NCBI RefSeq assembly: GCF_030936135.1
Contig: NC_082637.1
Span: 3,100,001 to 3,164,000 of the forward strand
Direction of reading: 5' to 3'
Length of the DNA stretch: 64,000 bases
Source of the DNA: Gavia stellata
Taxonomy: Eukaryota; Chordata; Aves; Gaviiformes; Gaviidae
The position numbers were made by a program, and so were the translations under genes. The number at the start of each line of letters is the position of its first letter. Within the stretch, counting starts at the first letter, position 1. The notes under the pieces were generated by a model. It ran no database searches and was not told the origin of the DNA. It worked only from the letters and a program-made list of their open reading frames with translations. This document shows positions 11,505 through 23,600 of the stretch, in pieces.

Positions 11505-11624
11505 ATGAGGTCATTTCCGCCGCTGTGCTTTGCTATAGCAACGGGCAGCGCGTCCGGCTGCTCCCGCTCGCTGGTATGGCCATGGACGCGCAGCGGCGGC
11601 GGCAGCGGTGGTACCGGGAGGTGA
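11505..11624 (+). other. Out-of-frame upstream ORF overlapping the CFAP53 start
   Basis: An ATG at 11505 (G at -3, A at +4) opens a 39-codon frame ending in TGA at 11622-11624. It overlaps the CFAP53 start codon in another frame. It would matter only if transcription starts upstream of 11505. If initiation is at or below the X-box, it is not in the mRNA. Confidence 0.35.
11529..11542. promoter_or_regulatory. RFX X-box
   Basis: TTTGCTATAGCAAC is an imperfect inverted repeat. Its right half (AGCAAC) fits the X-box half-site RGNAAC exactly, and the left half is its mirror except for the first base. RFX2/RFX3 X-boxes close to the start site are a hallmark of motile-cilium genes. This one lies 34 bp upstream of the CFAP53 start codon. 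Confidence 0.7.
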
Positions 11625-11653
11625 CCGGGCCCGTCCCCCACTCCTTGGCGCTG
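11576..11653 (+). CDS. CFAP53: CFAP53 coding exon 1
   Basis: Twenty-six codons ending PHSLAL, donor GTGAGG at 11654, phase 0. There are two in-frame ATGs, 11576 and 11582, both in good context (G at -3 and +4). The first is used here and the choice changes the protein by only two residues. The block YREVTGP aligns with the human QREVKGP. Confidence 0.88.
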
Positions 11654-14600
11654 GTGAGGGGCTGCCGTAGTGCGGGTGGAGTCTGCTCCACTGCCGGGTG
11701 GTGCGGGGTCCTTGGGGCGGGCACCACAACCCGGTGCCGGTTGGGGCAGGGCCGTCTGAGAGGAGCCGGGAGCGGTGCGGGGTGGGGTTCCCGGGAGGAG
11801 GCCGGTGCCGTGCGGGCTGAGGGCCTTGGCAGGGCCCGCTGCCACGCCTTGCGGGTCCCTGGGGGTGCCGGTCCGACTGTACCCGTGCGGGGTGAGGTCG
11901 CTCCTTTGGGGGTACGTGGGCCCTGCGTGTGCGTGGAGGGGTGCGGCAGTGTGTGAGGAGGTGCTCGGAGCCCCGGGGAGCTGTGCCGGAGAGGGAGGCG
12001 GCTGGGGATTACCTTTGGTGAGAACGTTTGTTCGGTATGTGTAAAGCAGAGCATAAACACCCTTTTAAATGTATAGGGTAAGATTTAAGCCATTCCCCGG
12101 GCAACAGACAAGTGCTGGTACCTGAAGCCGTTTCATGCTCTTGTACTGGTGGTGTGCTCTTCAAGGCAAGGCTTGTCAGGATTTACCCCAAATTACCCTG
12201 AACTCTCATCATTTGGTGTTATGTACTTCTTTGGTTGTGAATTCAACTAAAAGAAAAAAACCAGAATGACTGATTATATTTTCACCACTGACATATGCTT
12301 TCTCTTACAGAGAGCCAAGCCTCCTAAAGAACAAACAAATGAAAGTCTGGTCTTGGCCCACAGACAGAAAGAAAAGGAACTCCTTGAATATGCTGATTTC
12401 TTAAAGCTGTACAACCAGTATCGCAATGTCTATGAGTGGCAGCAACGCAACGAACAAAAATGGCTACACAACGTTGTGCGGCAAAAAGTTGATGCAACAA
12501 TGCAGGAGTATCTGGCAGAGACTGATGAGAGAAGAGAGAGGTAGCAAACAAGTAGCTAATACCAATATCTGCCCTACTAGTTTCAACTTAACTGTATGCT
12601 TAAAGGAATGATTATGGGAAAAACACTCAGCTGAGCTCAGCTCTGTACGTTACACTGTGCATTGTGGCATGGTATTTGTTATTAATCGTAACAGAAAGCA
12701 TAGGTGTGCTTACTTGTTGGTCAAGCAGCAGCGTAGAGCAAACAGTAGTTATTAGGCTCTTGTTACTAGTACTAGTAACTGAGCCAATCACTAAAGATAT
12801 GTATTCAAACACAGTAACTAGCACAGTTTAGGTGGTGTTTAGAGCCTTGTCTGCCAAATGCAAGATAAAAGTAGTAGTATAATGCTTCCATTGCTTGATT
12901 TTTATTTTTTTTTTAAAGAGTATGAAGAGTACTTTGATAAAAGTGTCAGAATCTCTAACTGTTGGGTGTAACTGAGGGTTTTGTTGCAACCTCATTAAGT
13001 TAATGTTTAGGTCCTACAAATAATACTTTGCAGCACAGGCAGTTGAAAGAAATGAAATTTTTTCAGAAGTCTGTAAAAAATAATAAAGGTGAGGCTTATT
13101 ACTGTCTTGTAAAGAACAGAATTGTGCTGTGCTGATCTTAGAAAAAAATCATATGGTTTAATTTCTCAGTTACTCTTTCATGTTAACTGACTTTGGAGCT
13201 GTGAAGGTCATCAGTTGGTATCCCAGTCTGATGAGTCTTCATAGGACAGGAATTGTACACCAATTGCACAGAATAACTGCGGTTGGAAGGAACCTCCTGA
13301 TATCATCTAGTTCAAGCCCCTTGCTCAAGCAGGCTCACTTGGAGCAGGTTGCCTAGGACTCTGTTAAGTTTTGCTTAGTTCCACACATGGAGACTCCACC
13401 ACCTCTGTGGGCAACCTGTTCTAGTATTTGGTCATCCTCACAGTAAAGAAAAAAAGTGTTTTCTTGTGTTCAGGTGGAATTTCACACATTATAATTTGTG
13501 CCTATTGCCTCTTGTCCTGTCACTGGGCGCTGTTGAGAAGAAGCTGTCTCCCTTTTCTGCATTCCTTCCCTTCCATTGATAAGATCCCGCTGAACCTTCT
13601 CTTCTCCAGGCTGAACAGTCCCAGCTCTCTTGGGAGAGAGAGATCTTTAGGAGAGATGCTCCAGTCCCTTAATCATCTTAGTGGCCCTTCACTGGGCTCG
13701 CTCCTCTAAGTCTGTATCCTTCTTGTACTGGGGAGCCCAGAGCTGGACCCAGCACTCCGGATGAGGCCTCATCAGTGCTGAGAGGAAGGATTACCTCCCT
13801 TGACCTGCTGGCAGTGTTCTTCCTCATGCAGCCCAAGATGCTGTTGGCCTTCTTTGCCGCAAGGGTGCATTGCTGGCTTATGTTCAGCTTGTCTGCCAGG
13901 ATCCCCAGGTCCTTTTCTGCAGAGCCACTTTCCAGCCAGTCAGTCCCCAGCATGTACCAATGCGTGGGGTTATTCCTCCCCACGTGCAGAAATTTTGTTG
14001 AACTTCATGGGTTTGTTCTTATTTACCTGCTCAAGATCCCCGCGCTGTTTTTGCAAGGAGACTCAGCTCAGTACATGATGAGTGCAATTCTGTTTCCAGA
14101 ATTAGTAGGTCTTTGGCTTTGCTGCTGTAACTCTCACCAGCAGTGCCAGCGTAGGCACATAGCACTATGGCTCACGCAGTGGCAGGGGCATCCTATCGCA
14201 TAAAAGCAAGAGTGATTTTCTAGAGGCCGCTGTGGCATTCAGGCTGGAATTAGCGAGTTTCTGGATTCTTTAGCCCCAGGTTTCTTACTGCTAGGATTAA
14301 TAGAGAGGTAAATGGTGGTGTGTTTAAAAATTGCCAGTTTGACATAATTTTCTCATCAAAGATCTTTCAGGATGAAGTAGTTCACAGAGTGAACTACTAA
14401 AATAAGTGATGCTAAACTACAAAAGGTAGTTTGAGAGAAGATACAGTTATAGATGCGTAAAGAAGGGTGGTAAATACCAGGGAGGGATTACACTGAAGGA
14501 TAACAACAGTACAAGATCAAATTAATATCAACTGGTGACAAATGTAGTCTGGAAATTAGAAGAATTTGCTTAATGGGGTGACTGAAGTTGTAAAGCAGCA

Positions 14601-17600
14601 CTGGAAATGGGTTTGTAAGTTAAGGAGCTTAAATTGTGTCAGGACAGAATCACTCATGTTGTGCTGTAAGATCCCCTCTGTGGGCACAACAGGAGTGATC
14701 CCCGAGTTAAAATTTAACGTTCCCTTGAATCTTCCCTTCTTTGGCATTTACAAGAAGTGTTGAAAGGACCCCAGTGCCTGTTTTGTCCTCACAACAAATA
14801 AACTAAAACTTTATCATTCAACAGAAGGATTGTTTTAGCTTTTATTTAAATGTTTTCATTACAGGCTTCGTGAGCTTCTGGAGGCAGAGGAAAGTAGGTA
14901 CTTCGCTGAGATGGAGTCACTTAAAGAAACGGTGTTGGAGAAACAAGTGAAAATGAGGGAGCGAGCAAAATTACTGAGAGAGAAGAGAGAAAAAGAAAGA
15001 CAACAACTGGTGGCTGAAAAACGAGAGCAGCAATTCAGGTATCTTACAAAATAGAATTTGGGTTAAGTAAATACAAAGAGGCAATTCGACAAGAAGGTGA
15101 CAATAATGAACTGAGGAAGGAAAGATGAATGTGATTGAAATGATAAACAAAAAAAAACTAAGGTGGTTTGGATAGAGGTGTATGAGCTTTGCCAGAAGTT
15201 GAAAGGCCTTAGCTATGCTGTGTTCAGTGGAGCAGAGTATAGTCTTTTTCTGACTTTCGATGAAGGGGTGCAGCCTCTAAAGACCAGGGATCCAAATTTG
15301 CAATGCTGTAATGCTCTGTAAAGTGTGTGAGAAAAATTTTCATTAATAGAGGTGAAGGGAACAGGTACAGAGAACTGTTCTGTCTCCATTATTTGATTTA
15401 GGTGTTGAGACACCATGGAAACAGTCTTCCAGGTGTAGTGCAAAACTCCTTGTCCTGTGTGAGCATCCCTGTGCTTTCACCTGCCAGGTCAGCTGTTTTT
15501 TGTAATTCCTTGTTCTGGCATATAGTTCTCTTTCAGCTTTATGCTTTTGGAGTGAAAAGGGTTCATGGAAGGTTAATTTGGCCTAAATCATGCTTATTAA
15601 GCTAATACGTCGAAGATCCTTGAAGTTAAGATTGTCCAAAAAGGTGGCGTGTTTATTTATTGCATACTTCTCAAGAGTACCGGCTGAAGCTAAGGTTTTA
15701 ATGCAACCAGAAGTTCTGTGCCAAATCTTCCTGGATGCTGAGCTTGGCAGTGTCTTTTGAAGTCATCAAGACGTGCAGGTGCTTATCAGGCCCTGGAGGC
15801 CTTGGCATGAAATCCGACTTGTTCAGTTCTTTGAAATCTGGTTTTCTGAGAAAAGGATGAAAATAATATTAATGCATTTTAACTGTAATCATTTGAAGTG
15901 TCTCTTCCTAGTCTCCCACAGTGCTATGGAAATCCACAACACCTGCTTCTTAGTGTGCAGAGGCTGGGGATAAAAATCAACACTTGCTTTCACTTGTGCA
16001 TAAACTCTAATTAACTAATTCCACAGATAAATGTTGGTATATTAAATGTGGGGTTTATTGACTGAGACAGATGTTAAGGCAGTGTGTGCCCTTCTAAATT
16101 CATGTGCTGGCTTGTAAATTGCGAAGGTGACATTTTAAATTCCTAGTTTGTTTTCTACCCATCATACAAAGTGGTAGAAATTCATGTTTAAAATTGTTTA
16201 GAGGCGATACTGCTGGAGTGCCTTTTATTTTGTACTTGTAGCTTGCCTTACATATCAAGGAGAAGGGATTCAGCTTGTGATTTAGACACCTACCTCTAGG
16301 TGTCTAAGTGTTGTATCTTTATATTTGCTGGGAATCCGAAGTCGTGTTCCACTCAGTAGATCTTCATTGAGATCAGGACAGTTAAAGGAACCTGATGTCA
16401 TCCTAAAGTGGGCATATACTGGTCTGCCACCTGGACTGCACCCTAGCCTCCACTGACTGCATTAATTAGGTTTCCATTGATTAGAATAGGAATTTAGCTC
16501 ACATGTAGACTCCTGTTTTAGATGCCTAATTTAATATACGTTATTGCAAAATTAATCCCGCCAGTGAATCTCATCATCTGGTGATACATACTTGGACTTC
16601 TGTGCTGCACTTGCCTGTCTTAATGTCTCAGGTCCTTTTTCTTCCCAGTGCAACTCTGTTGGTACATGGTTCACTCAGTCTCACGGGATCATTCCCATCA
16701 TCCTTCTACCCTTCCCAGTCTGCTCTTGGATCTAGGCAATATTCATGCCACAGAGTATCCCATTAAAAAGTGTTGCTGGAACTTTACTGGGAGCGTTCTG
16801 CTGGCTGCAGTATTTCAGAGGGTTTGGAGGCAGCGAAATCATCTTTCTTCAACTGTTGTGAGTTGCAATCTTTGAGTATGTTTGCAAATCAATCTTCATC
16901 CTACAGTGCACAGAGTCCTTCTCTTCAATTGTCCTGATATAATGGAAATAGATTTCCATAGTCAGTTCCTCCCTCTTTTTCTCTAGCTCTGTCTCTTTCT
17001 ACTTTTAAGGGCCCTATAAAAAAAAAAACACCCACACTTTAATTACACCAGCTGACAACACTTCACCTTGTCTGTTGATCTTTCCTTCAAAAGCCAGATA
17101 TCTGTCTTCATGTATATGCTTAGAAATATTTTTGAAGTTTTTCTTCTTTGTCCTTTTCCGATGAGAAAGTCTCTCCTGTGGTGATCAATTCTGATCAATT
17201 AGTAACTTCTAATATCTGAATCTGCATGTATTTGTCGTCTTTAAATAGCCCTAAATCTGTTTTTCCCCCAGTGTTAGCTGTTACTCTTCCTCCTAAACCA
17301 TCTTGGTCCATGCAGAGATCTGGGAGCAGGCTTTGCTGCTCAGGAAACCAAGACTTAATGAAGATCTGCAACCAGAAATCTGTAGGTGTGTCACAACCTG
17401 TCCTCTAGGTCTTCAAACTTTTTTGATTGCGCACCCCTATCAGTAAAAAAATTTTTAGCACTCACCCCCCATATGTTTATTTATAAATTATATACTTGTA
17501 CTACTGTACTAGTATATTATGTACATTATAAAACATATGTGAAAATAGAAATTAAGAGTGAGGTAAAGATGAAATGAACACTATTTTTAATAATTTTTAT

Positions 17601-20600
17601 TAATGGTACAAAACATATTTTCTTCCCACACCCCAATAGATGGTCTTGCACATCCCACTTTGGAGACCGTTGCTCTAGGGCACACCCAGAGGAGCCCTGG
17701 GATGTCATTTCGGTAACAGGTGGATTTACACGTGATTTTTCCGTTTCAATTTGTCTGTGAACTTACAACTATTTTTAATCTTTCTGAAACGTAGTACAGA
17801 CTTTTTTACATTTCTCTTAACTTTAAGCAAGGCACTCCACTCTTTTGCAGGTATAGATTCTCAAACCTGAGCTATAGGAGCACCTATAGTATACAGTGTT
17901 CCAGTACATTATTCCAGAGTACTAAAAGGCAGCTCTTTTATCAGCCATGTGGGCTGGGTTTGGAGCTGTAGCCTGAAGGTATAGATTTAACAGCTTCTCA
18001 GTACCAGGAAGAGTCCTTTGTCACAAGGTGACAGAGGGTACAGTCCTTGGACCACTGGAGTCCTGCTGGAATTTGTTTTCATGAAGGGCTACAACCTGTA
18101 TGAGAAGATATTCAGCCAGTTTTTGCCCAAGGGCATGTTCACCATTGGTATCTTTGAAGAAAATTGTGATGTCTTAAAATTTGCATAAAACACATATTAC
18201 ATCCTCTTTCTTGTGATAACGTCGGAAGCAGCCGTACAGAGAATGTTGTTATCACAGCAACTTTGTACTGCAGCCATAAAATGAATAAATAACTGGGGAG
18301 GGGGAATAAATGCAGTTTCTGTCTTTGGGAAGTGGCTACATACAGGCACAATTGTAATGTTAAGAAGCTTAGGATAGCCAAGTGAGGAAGAAAAACAGCC
18401 ATCTGGGGGAGCAGATGTTTATAGGTTGCTGTAAAAGCTGCTTTGAAGGAATTATTTTGATGAAATCAAGCAATTACAGGGTTATTTTCTATTAAAATTC
18501 TAACCATGCTGAACTTTTATTTAACTTCTCTTCCCCTCTGAGAATTCAATTAAATTCAGATTAGTTTGTAATCATGAAAAAGAATAACTAATTCTTTATT
18601 CCTTCACTGCTGAGAGAACTTTGAACCCGTTGTGTTAAGGTAATACAGTTATTTCTAATGGCGTAAGATTTCAAATCTTAATAATGGCATATTTCCCTCA
18701 GTACATTAGAGAACTATGTTTTTCATGAATACTGATTAGTACTGTAGTCTGTAATCACCACTAACTCCTACCCAGGAGTTGGAAGATAGATCCCGGTGTC
18801 AAAATGTAAGAAACCCGGCAATGACATAGTGCGTTTGTTGACCTGCTTGAAGGCAGAGGCACCTCTTGGAGCGTGCCGTGACTCATGGCACGCACATCAC
18901 TGTGCTGCTCTCTGCTTTCATTGTTGGGATGACCAGTGGTGAGAAGGTTCCCGTCTCCTACAGGAGGTAAAACAGCCATCCCTTTTCACTAGCCTGCACC
19001 GGTGTCTGCTCTTTCATTCCTGTATTTCCTCACTCTTCTCTCATGAAGGCCTGAGCTGAGGATGGTCCCTCATTCCAGGAACAGTTTCTACTTTAGAGGA
19101 TACAAGCCCACCTCTCAGGGAAGAACCCAACATTTGGTTAGAGGGTGTGGCGTGTCCTGGGATTGGGGGAGAAAAGTGCTAAGTGTTGCAGGTTTTACTT
19201 TATAGAGACTTGGTGTTGATGAAAGGGGACTTGACAGATTACTGTTGTTTTTTCTCAGCCAGGAACAGTTAAGAGGTTAGAAATACCTTCTGGATATTAA
19301 GCAAAATGAGAATTTTGTTTTCAGGGCACTGCTGTCCCTTTCATCATTTGTGTACAGTGCTTAGCACCTTTCACCACTGCCTCCATGGCATTAGGTGCTT
19401 TACAAATAGAGGATGAAGAGAGCCATGCCCCTAGCCCCAGAAGCTTACAGCTGAAATGTGAGGCAGCAAATAGTGAAAACCGACAGGAAGAAAATGTGGC
19501 GAGACCTCTGCTTTTGCATGAAATTACAGGTTATGGACTGTGTTCTTTGGCTGTATCTCACTCCTGCAGCACCAAGGGACAGCAATGTGTAGCAATCTTT
19601 CCCCTCTGCAGTCACAGCTGTGATTTTTTGCACTGCTCTGCTCTAAGTTTGACTGGTTGCATGGCTGTTGCTGTGGCACTGAGAACCAGGGTCTGGCTGG
19701 CTTTCAGCACTGTCACTGTTTCTGTCTGTCAGCAGCTTGTTCAGCTGGTTGCAAACCGGAGTAGCGCTGTTCGGGGAAATGCTCTTTATGGTTTATAAGC
19801 CCTAAGTAATTTTTATTAGGCTGGCTTACCATGGAGTTTTATTGGTAAAGCTTTGGAAGATCTGGTAAGGCAACACATAATTATTATATGCTGGTAGTTG
19901 CCTCAATCACGTATTAATGATATCGGGAGCTGCTCTCATTTTGTGCTTGTTAGCAGGAGGTGAGTGGGAGGTGACGAAGGAGCGGTGTCAAGTAAAGAAG
20001 CCATTATTCTGTAGTGTAATCTTGCCAGTTTTAGGGCAGAAATGAGTTATAGACCACCAGTCACATCCTTTGTTGCTAAACTCTTTCCCTGTTAGCCTCA
20101 TTGCCAGTGGATATAGCAATCGACCTCAGGGAGAGGCCAAATTTGCATTGTTTCTGTAGCCTCCGTGGAGGTGTGAATCCATGGCCCCAGACAGGGAATA
20201 ACGCTCCTGTTAATTCTATATCCAAAACCCAGGTCAGGGAATATAGATGTGGGTTTAGATGGAGATAGCAGCTATTGGACTTAGGAATCATTTAGAGAAG
20301 TGAAGACTTTGCAAAGACAGATCCTTAGCAGAGCCACAGAGCATGAAAAAGCAAACCACCAAATACCTATCTTTAGTGCTGGCAAACTTAATTTTGCTTT
20401 TAGTTAAAAAAAAAAAAAATCATCTCAGGCAATGGAATTCATTCAGATTTTGTTTCATTGCTGTAGTTATGAAAATTAAATAACTATCCTGATGTGGAGA
20501 ATGATAGTACTATGAGATAGTTGCTTGATGAATATTTAATATTTTAGCTACACAGGATTGTCAGCTGCACATTGTATAAAGTAATAGTATTTCACATTGT

Positions 20601-23600
20601 ACAGGTAACTACCGCTGTCATGCAGTTGTTCAAGATTCAGTCAATGATATCTTTAGGATGTCTGCTATGAATTCCTAAATAGCATTGCAACAATCTGTAG
20701 AAGGTGGTTTCATTCAGCATGAATAAATTTTTTTATTTCACAGCATTCATGTGTGTCTCACATCCTTAAGCTTACAGATCCTTGACGCTTGTAGGTCTTC
20801 GCCATTGTCTGCTAGTTTCACATTTTGATTTTATGAAAATCTATATCCTGGTTATAGAACAGAATTAAAATGCTTGTATATTGTTTGATAGCATATGTTG
20901 ATCTCAACAGTGCTTTGTTTGTAAAAATAAAAGCAGAATCTCTGAATAGTTACGTGTTCTTCAATTGAAGATAAATATCTGCTTATATGCAACTTGATTG
21001 TAGTGAGTATATGAAAATTGAAAGCTGCATTACTTGTTTGACTTCTTAGCTTCTCCAGACTTTTATTGCAACTCTTCTGAATTATCCCACAAAACTTCAT
21101 TAAAAAAAATAATAAATTTCTAGCGGTTCCTGTTCAACTGTGTAACCTAAATTTCCGCTCTCAAAATATTCTCTGAATATGAATGAGCTTTCAAGTGACT
21201 AATAAACCTATTCTAAGTCTTCATTTGAATGAAGAGTAACCTACATGTTTGAACAAGTGTAGTGTGCGTGTGTTTTATGTTAAAAGTATATATATACAAA
21301 CCCCACATAATGCATGTTCCAACTACATATATACATTTTATATAATACACGTATATATAATATATGTATATATTGTCCATGTGTATATATAGACTTTTTC
21401 TTTACAAATGCAGATATAGGACCTGCTCTTCAACTCATTAATGTCAAAATTTCCATCAAATCAGGCTCTCTGCGATTCCTTAGGCATCACAAGGAGTCAG
21501 TGCCAGACCAGGTGTAGAACTTGGCGTCCTGAGCTGTAGTCCTCCGAGTAGTTATGAGCTGGGAGCCTCCATCCATCACACGCTTCCAGACTTGCTTATT
21601 ATTTTGAGACTTTTGGTTTTTAACTTTTACGTTGCCTTTCAGAGAACAATGCGAGGAGCTTCGTGTACAGTGGATGAAGAAGCATCAGAAGGAATTGTGT
21701 GAAGACCGGCTGGCCCAGCTAGCTCTGAAGGATAAACTGAAAAAGCAACAGAAGAAGGAGGAGCAGATGTTTGCAGAGCTTTGGAAAGAGGACAGGTTGG
21801 CTAAAGAAAAGCGAGAGGTGGTGGAGACACAGAAATCAGCAGAACAGAATCGGGAAATCCTGAACGTGCTCAGTGCCCAGGTAGCGGTGCTCAGTGCTCA
21901 CAAAGAGGAGGCAAAGCGGCTGAAGGAAGAAGAGGCTCGATTGCTGGTAATTTCCATATCATTCTCAATTCAGGGTTGCATATAAGGCCCTCCTAATGAT
22001 AGGCTTACTAGATGTTTAGATTAATCCATACCTTATTTGTATCTTCACTGATTCCATTAGTATCTGAGACTGTCCTATTATGCTAAGCCTCTTTTCCAGA
22101 GCTTTGGCAAATGCATTTCTGTTTACAGAGGGAAATACATCTTTTGAAACTTACCATTGTCAAGGACTTTGGCATTCAAAGCCTCTCAGAGCCTTTGTGG
22201 GAAATGGAAATGTTTATAAGCTTTTGCCAGACAGCTTTGCAATTTTCTGATTTCCAGTTTCCTGCGGGATAGCTAGAGAGTCTTGTGTCCCAGCTGTAAT
22301 GCGTAACACCAGATCTCAGACCATGATACATATGTTTAATCATCACAGTAAGTGCACTGGGAGGAAGCAGCAAGAGCATGCTGCTCCCAGAAGGGAAGGC
22401 GAGCCAGGAGCTGAAGGCAACAGCAGGACAGGCAAGTTCGCTGTCCTCCCTGACAAGAGTCCCACAGTACCCGAAGGAACAGAGCGGAGCAGGTCTGCTG
22501 ACAGTAATCGGGGTCATTTAACAGTCCAAACTGCTTGGCAGGTCTGTAGTGATGAAGTCCAAGATGAAGCTAGCAAGTCAAGTCAGCAGGTCTGGATCAG
22601 GATCGACCTCAGGCACAGGCGTACCTGCAGCCTAGCTCACGTAGGCACCAAGGGTGAGAGACTGAGCTGAACTGCAGCTCCCAAGCGACTCCTCTCAGCC
22701 CCTTCTCATACCATGTTTTCCCAGCTCTCTGATCCAAGGCTCATGCCGGTGCTGGCTGCAAACACAGGCAGCCAAGCCCCTGCAGAGCGGTTGCAGAGCC
22801 TATTGGTGTACTCAGGACCCTGATACATACATGAGGAGACACATTTATATGAAAAATCCCAACTGCTTATGCCCCAGCTGACTGAAATTCAGAATCTACG
22901 TCTTTTTTTTTTTAAAACAAATGAGCAAGCAGTGCCTAAGCTGTCTCACCTATTAGTGCTGGCTGATGTTGGGTGTCACATCATGGGAGGTATTTGGCTA
23001 CCTCGGCCCAACTCTTTGGCCGCTACCCTCTCTTTTTCCTCATCTCTCCCTAGTGTAGGCTTGCTGTAGTTGTGCTGGTTTTAGTGGGGCTTGCTAGTTC
23101 AGTATTTTGTGTTGACTTTGAGTTATGGGAAACTGTTTAGTTCAGACTCAGTCTTCATTCTGCAGCTATTTACATGTAGCAGTTGAATGATCACTCAGGG
23201 TACTCTGTTAGGCACTGGAAGCTGATGTTGGCAAGATCTATACTCTGCTGCTTTTTAAAAATAATGACAATAATGAATCTAAAGCTCTGAAAATCCTCGC
23301 TGTAAAATAGTGGAGTCCTTATTCCAAGCTAGACTGTAATGTTTCACTTATTTAAAACCAGGCAGAATAAAATTATTTTCTTTTAACAACTTCTAAGGCA
23401 CTGCCAAACCTCCCAGGCAAACACTTCCACTTAACTGGCCTTTTCAGAAAAATGCTATTAGAATAGAAGACTTTGTAGCTTCCCCTGAAAACAGCTGCCT
23501 TGGGCTCCGTCAAGGAGATAAGTTTCTAGTAAAGTGATTTAGTCTCTGAAAAAAAAGCATTCTTCAAAGGGTCTATAAAGGAGAGTTTCTGTTTTGAAGA

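Larger units (their letters stand above)
11130..11960 (+). promoter_or_regulatory. CFAP53: CpG island / promoter of CFAP53
   Basis: GC-rich, CpG-dense island around CFAP53 exon 1. From left to right it contains a GC box (GGGGCGGGGC, about 11229-11238), a palindromic NRF1 site (11418-11429), an ETS-like ATTTCCG (about 11513) and an RFX-type X-box (11529-11542), followed by the start codon at 11576. No TATA box is seen. The layout fits a housekeeping-like ciliary gene promoter with RFX input. The island extends about 400 bp upstream of the ATG, so divergent transcription is possible but no minus-strand gene is recognised. Confidence 0.7.
15039..21642 (+). other. CFAP53: CFAP53 intron 3
   Basis: The longest intron of the gene, 6.6 kb. 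Contents seen: an 11-bp perfect hairpin at 16282, a hAT-like non-autonomous element at 17405, a SINE-like relic at 19350, an A13 run near 20406 and a TA-rich tract at 21285-21395. No exon of another gene is recognised on either strand. Confidence 0.9.

Noticed and set aside
11480-11575. Longer CFAP53 N-terminus from a GTG at 11480
   Set aside because: GTG is not a normal eukaryotic start and the extension would run through the RFX X-box. Alignment with the mammalian protein starts near 11576.
11533-12060. 175-codon minus-strand frame antisense to CFAP53 exon 1
   Set aside because: Pro/Arg/Ser-rich reading of the CpG island and intron 1, no domain and no conserved exon structure.
22290-22760. 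Repetitive-looking block in CFAP53 intron 4, considered as an LTR
   Set aside because: Short reiterated words are visible but no TG...CA ends, target duplication or poly(A) signal arrangement could be made out. Left unclassified.
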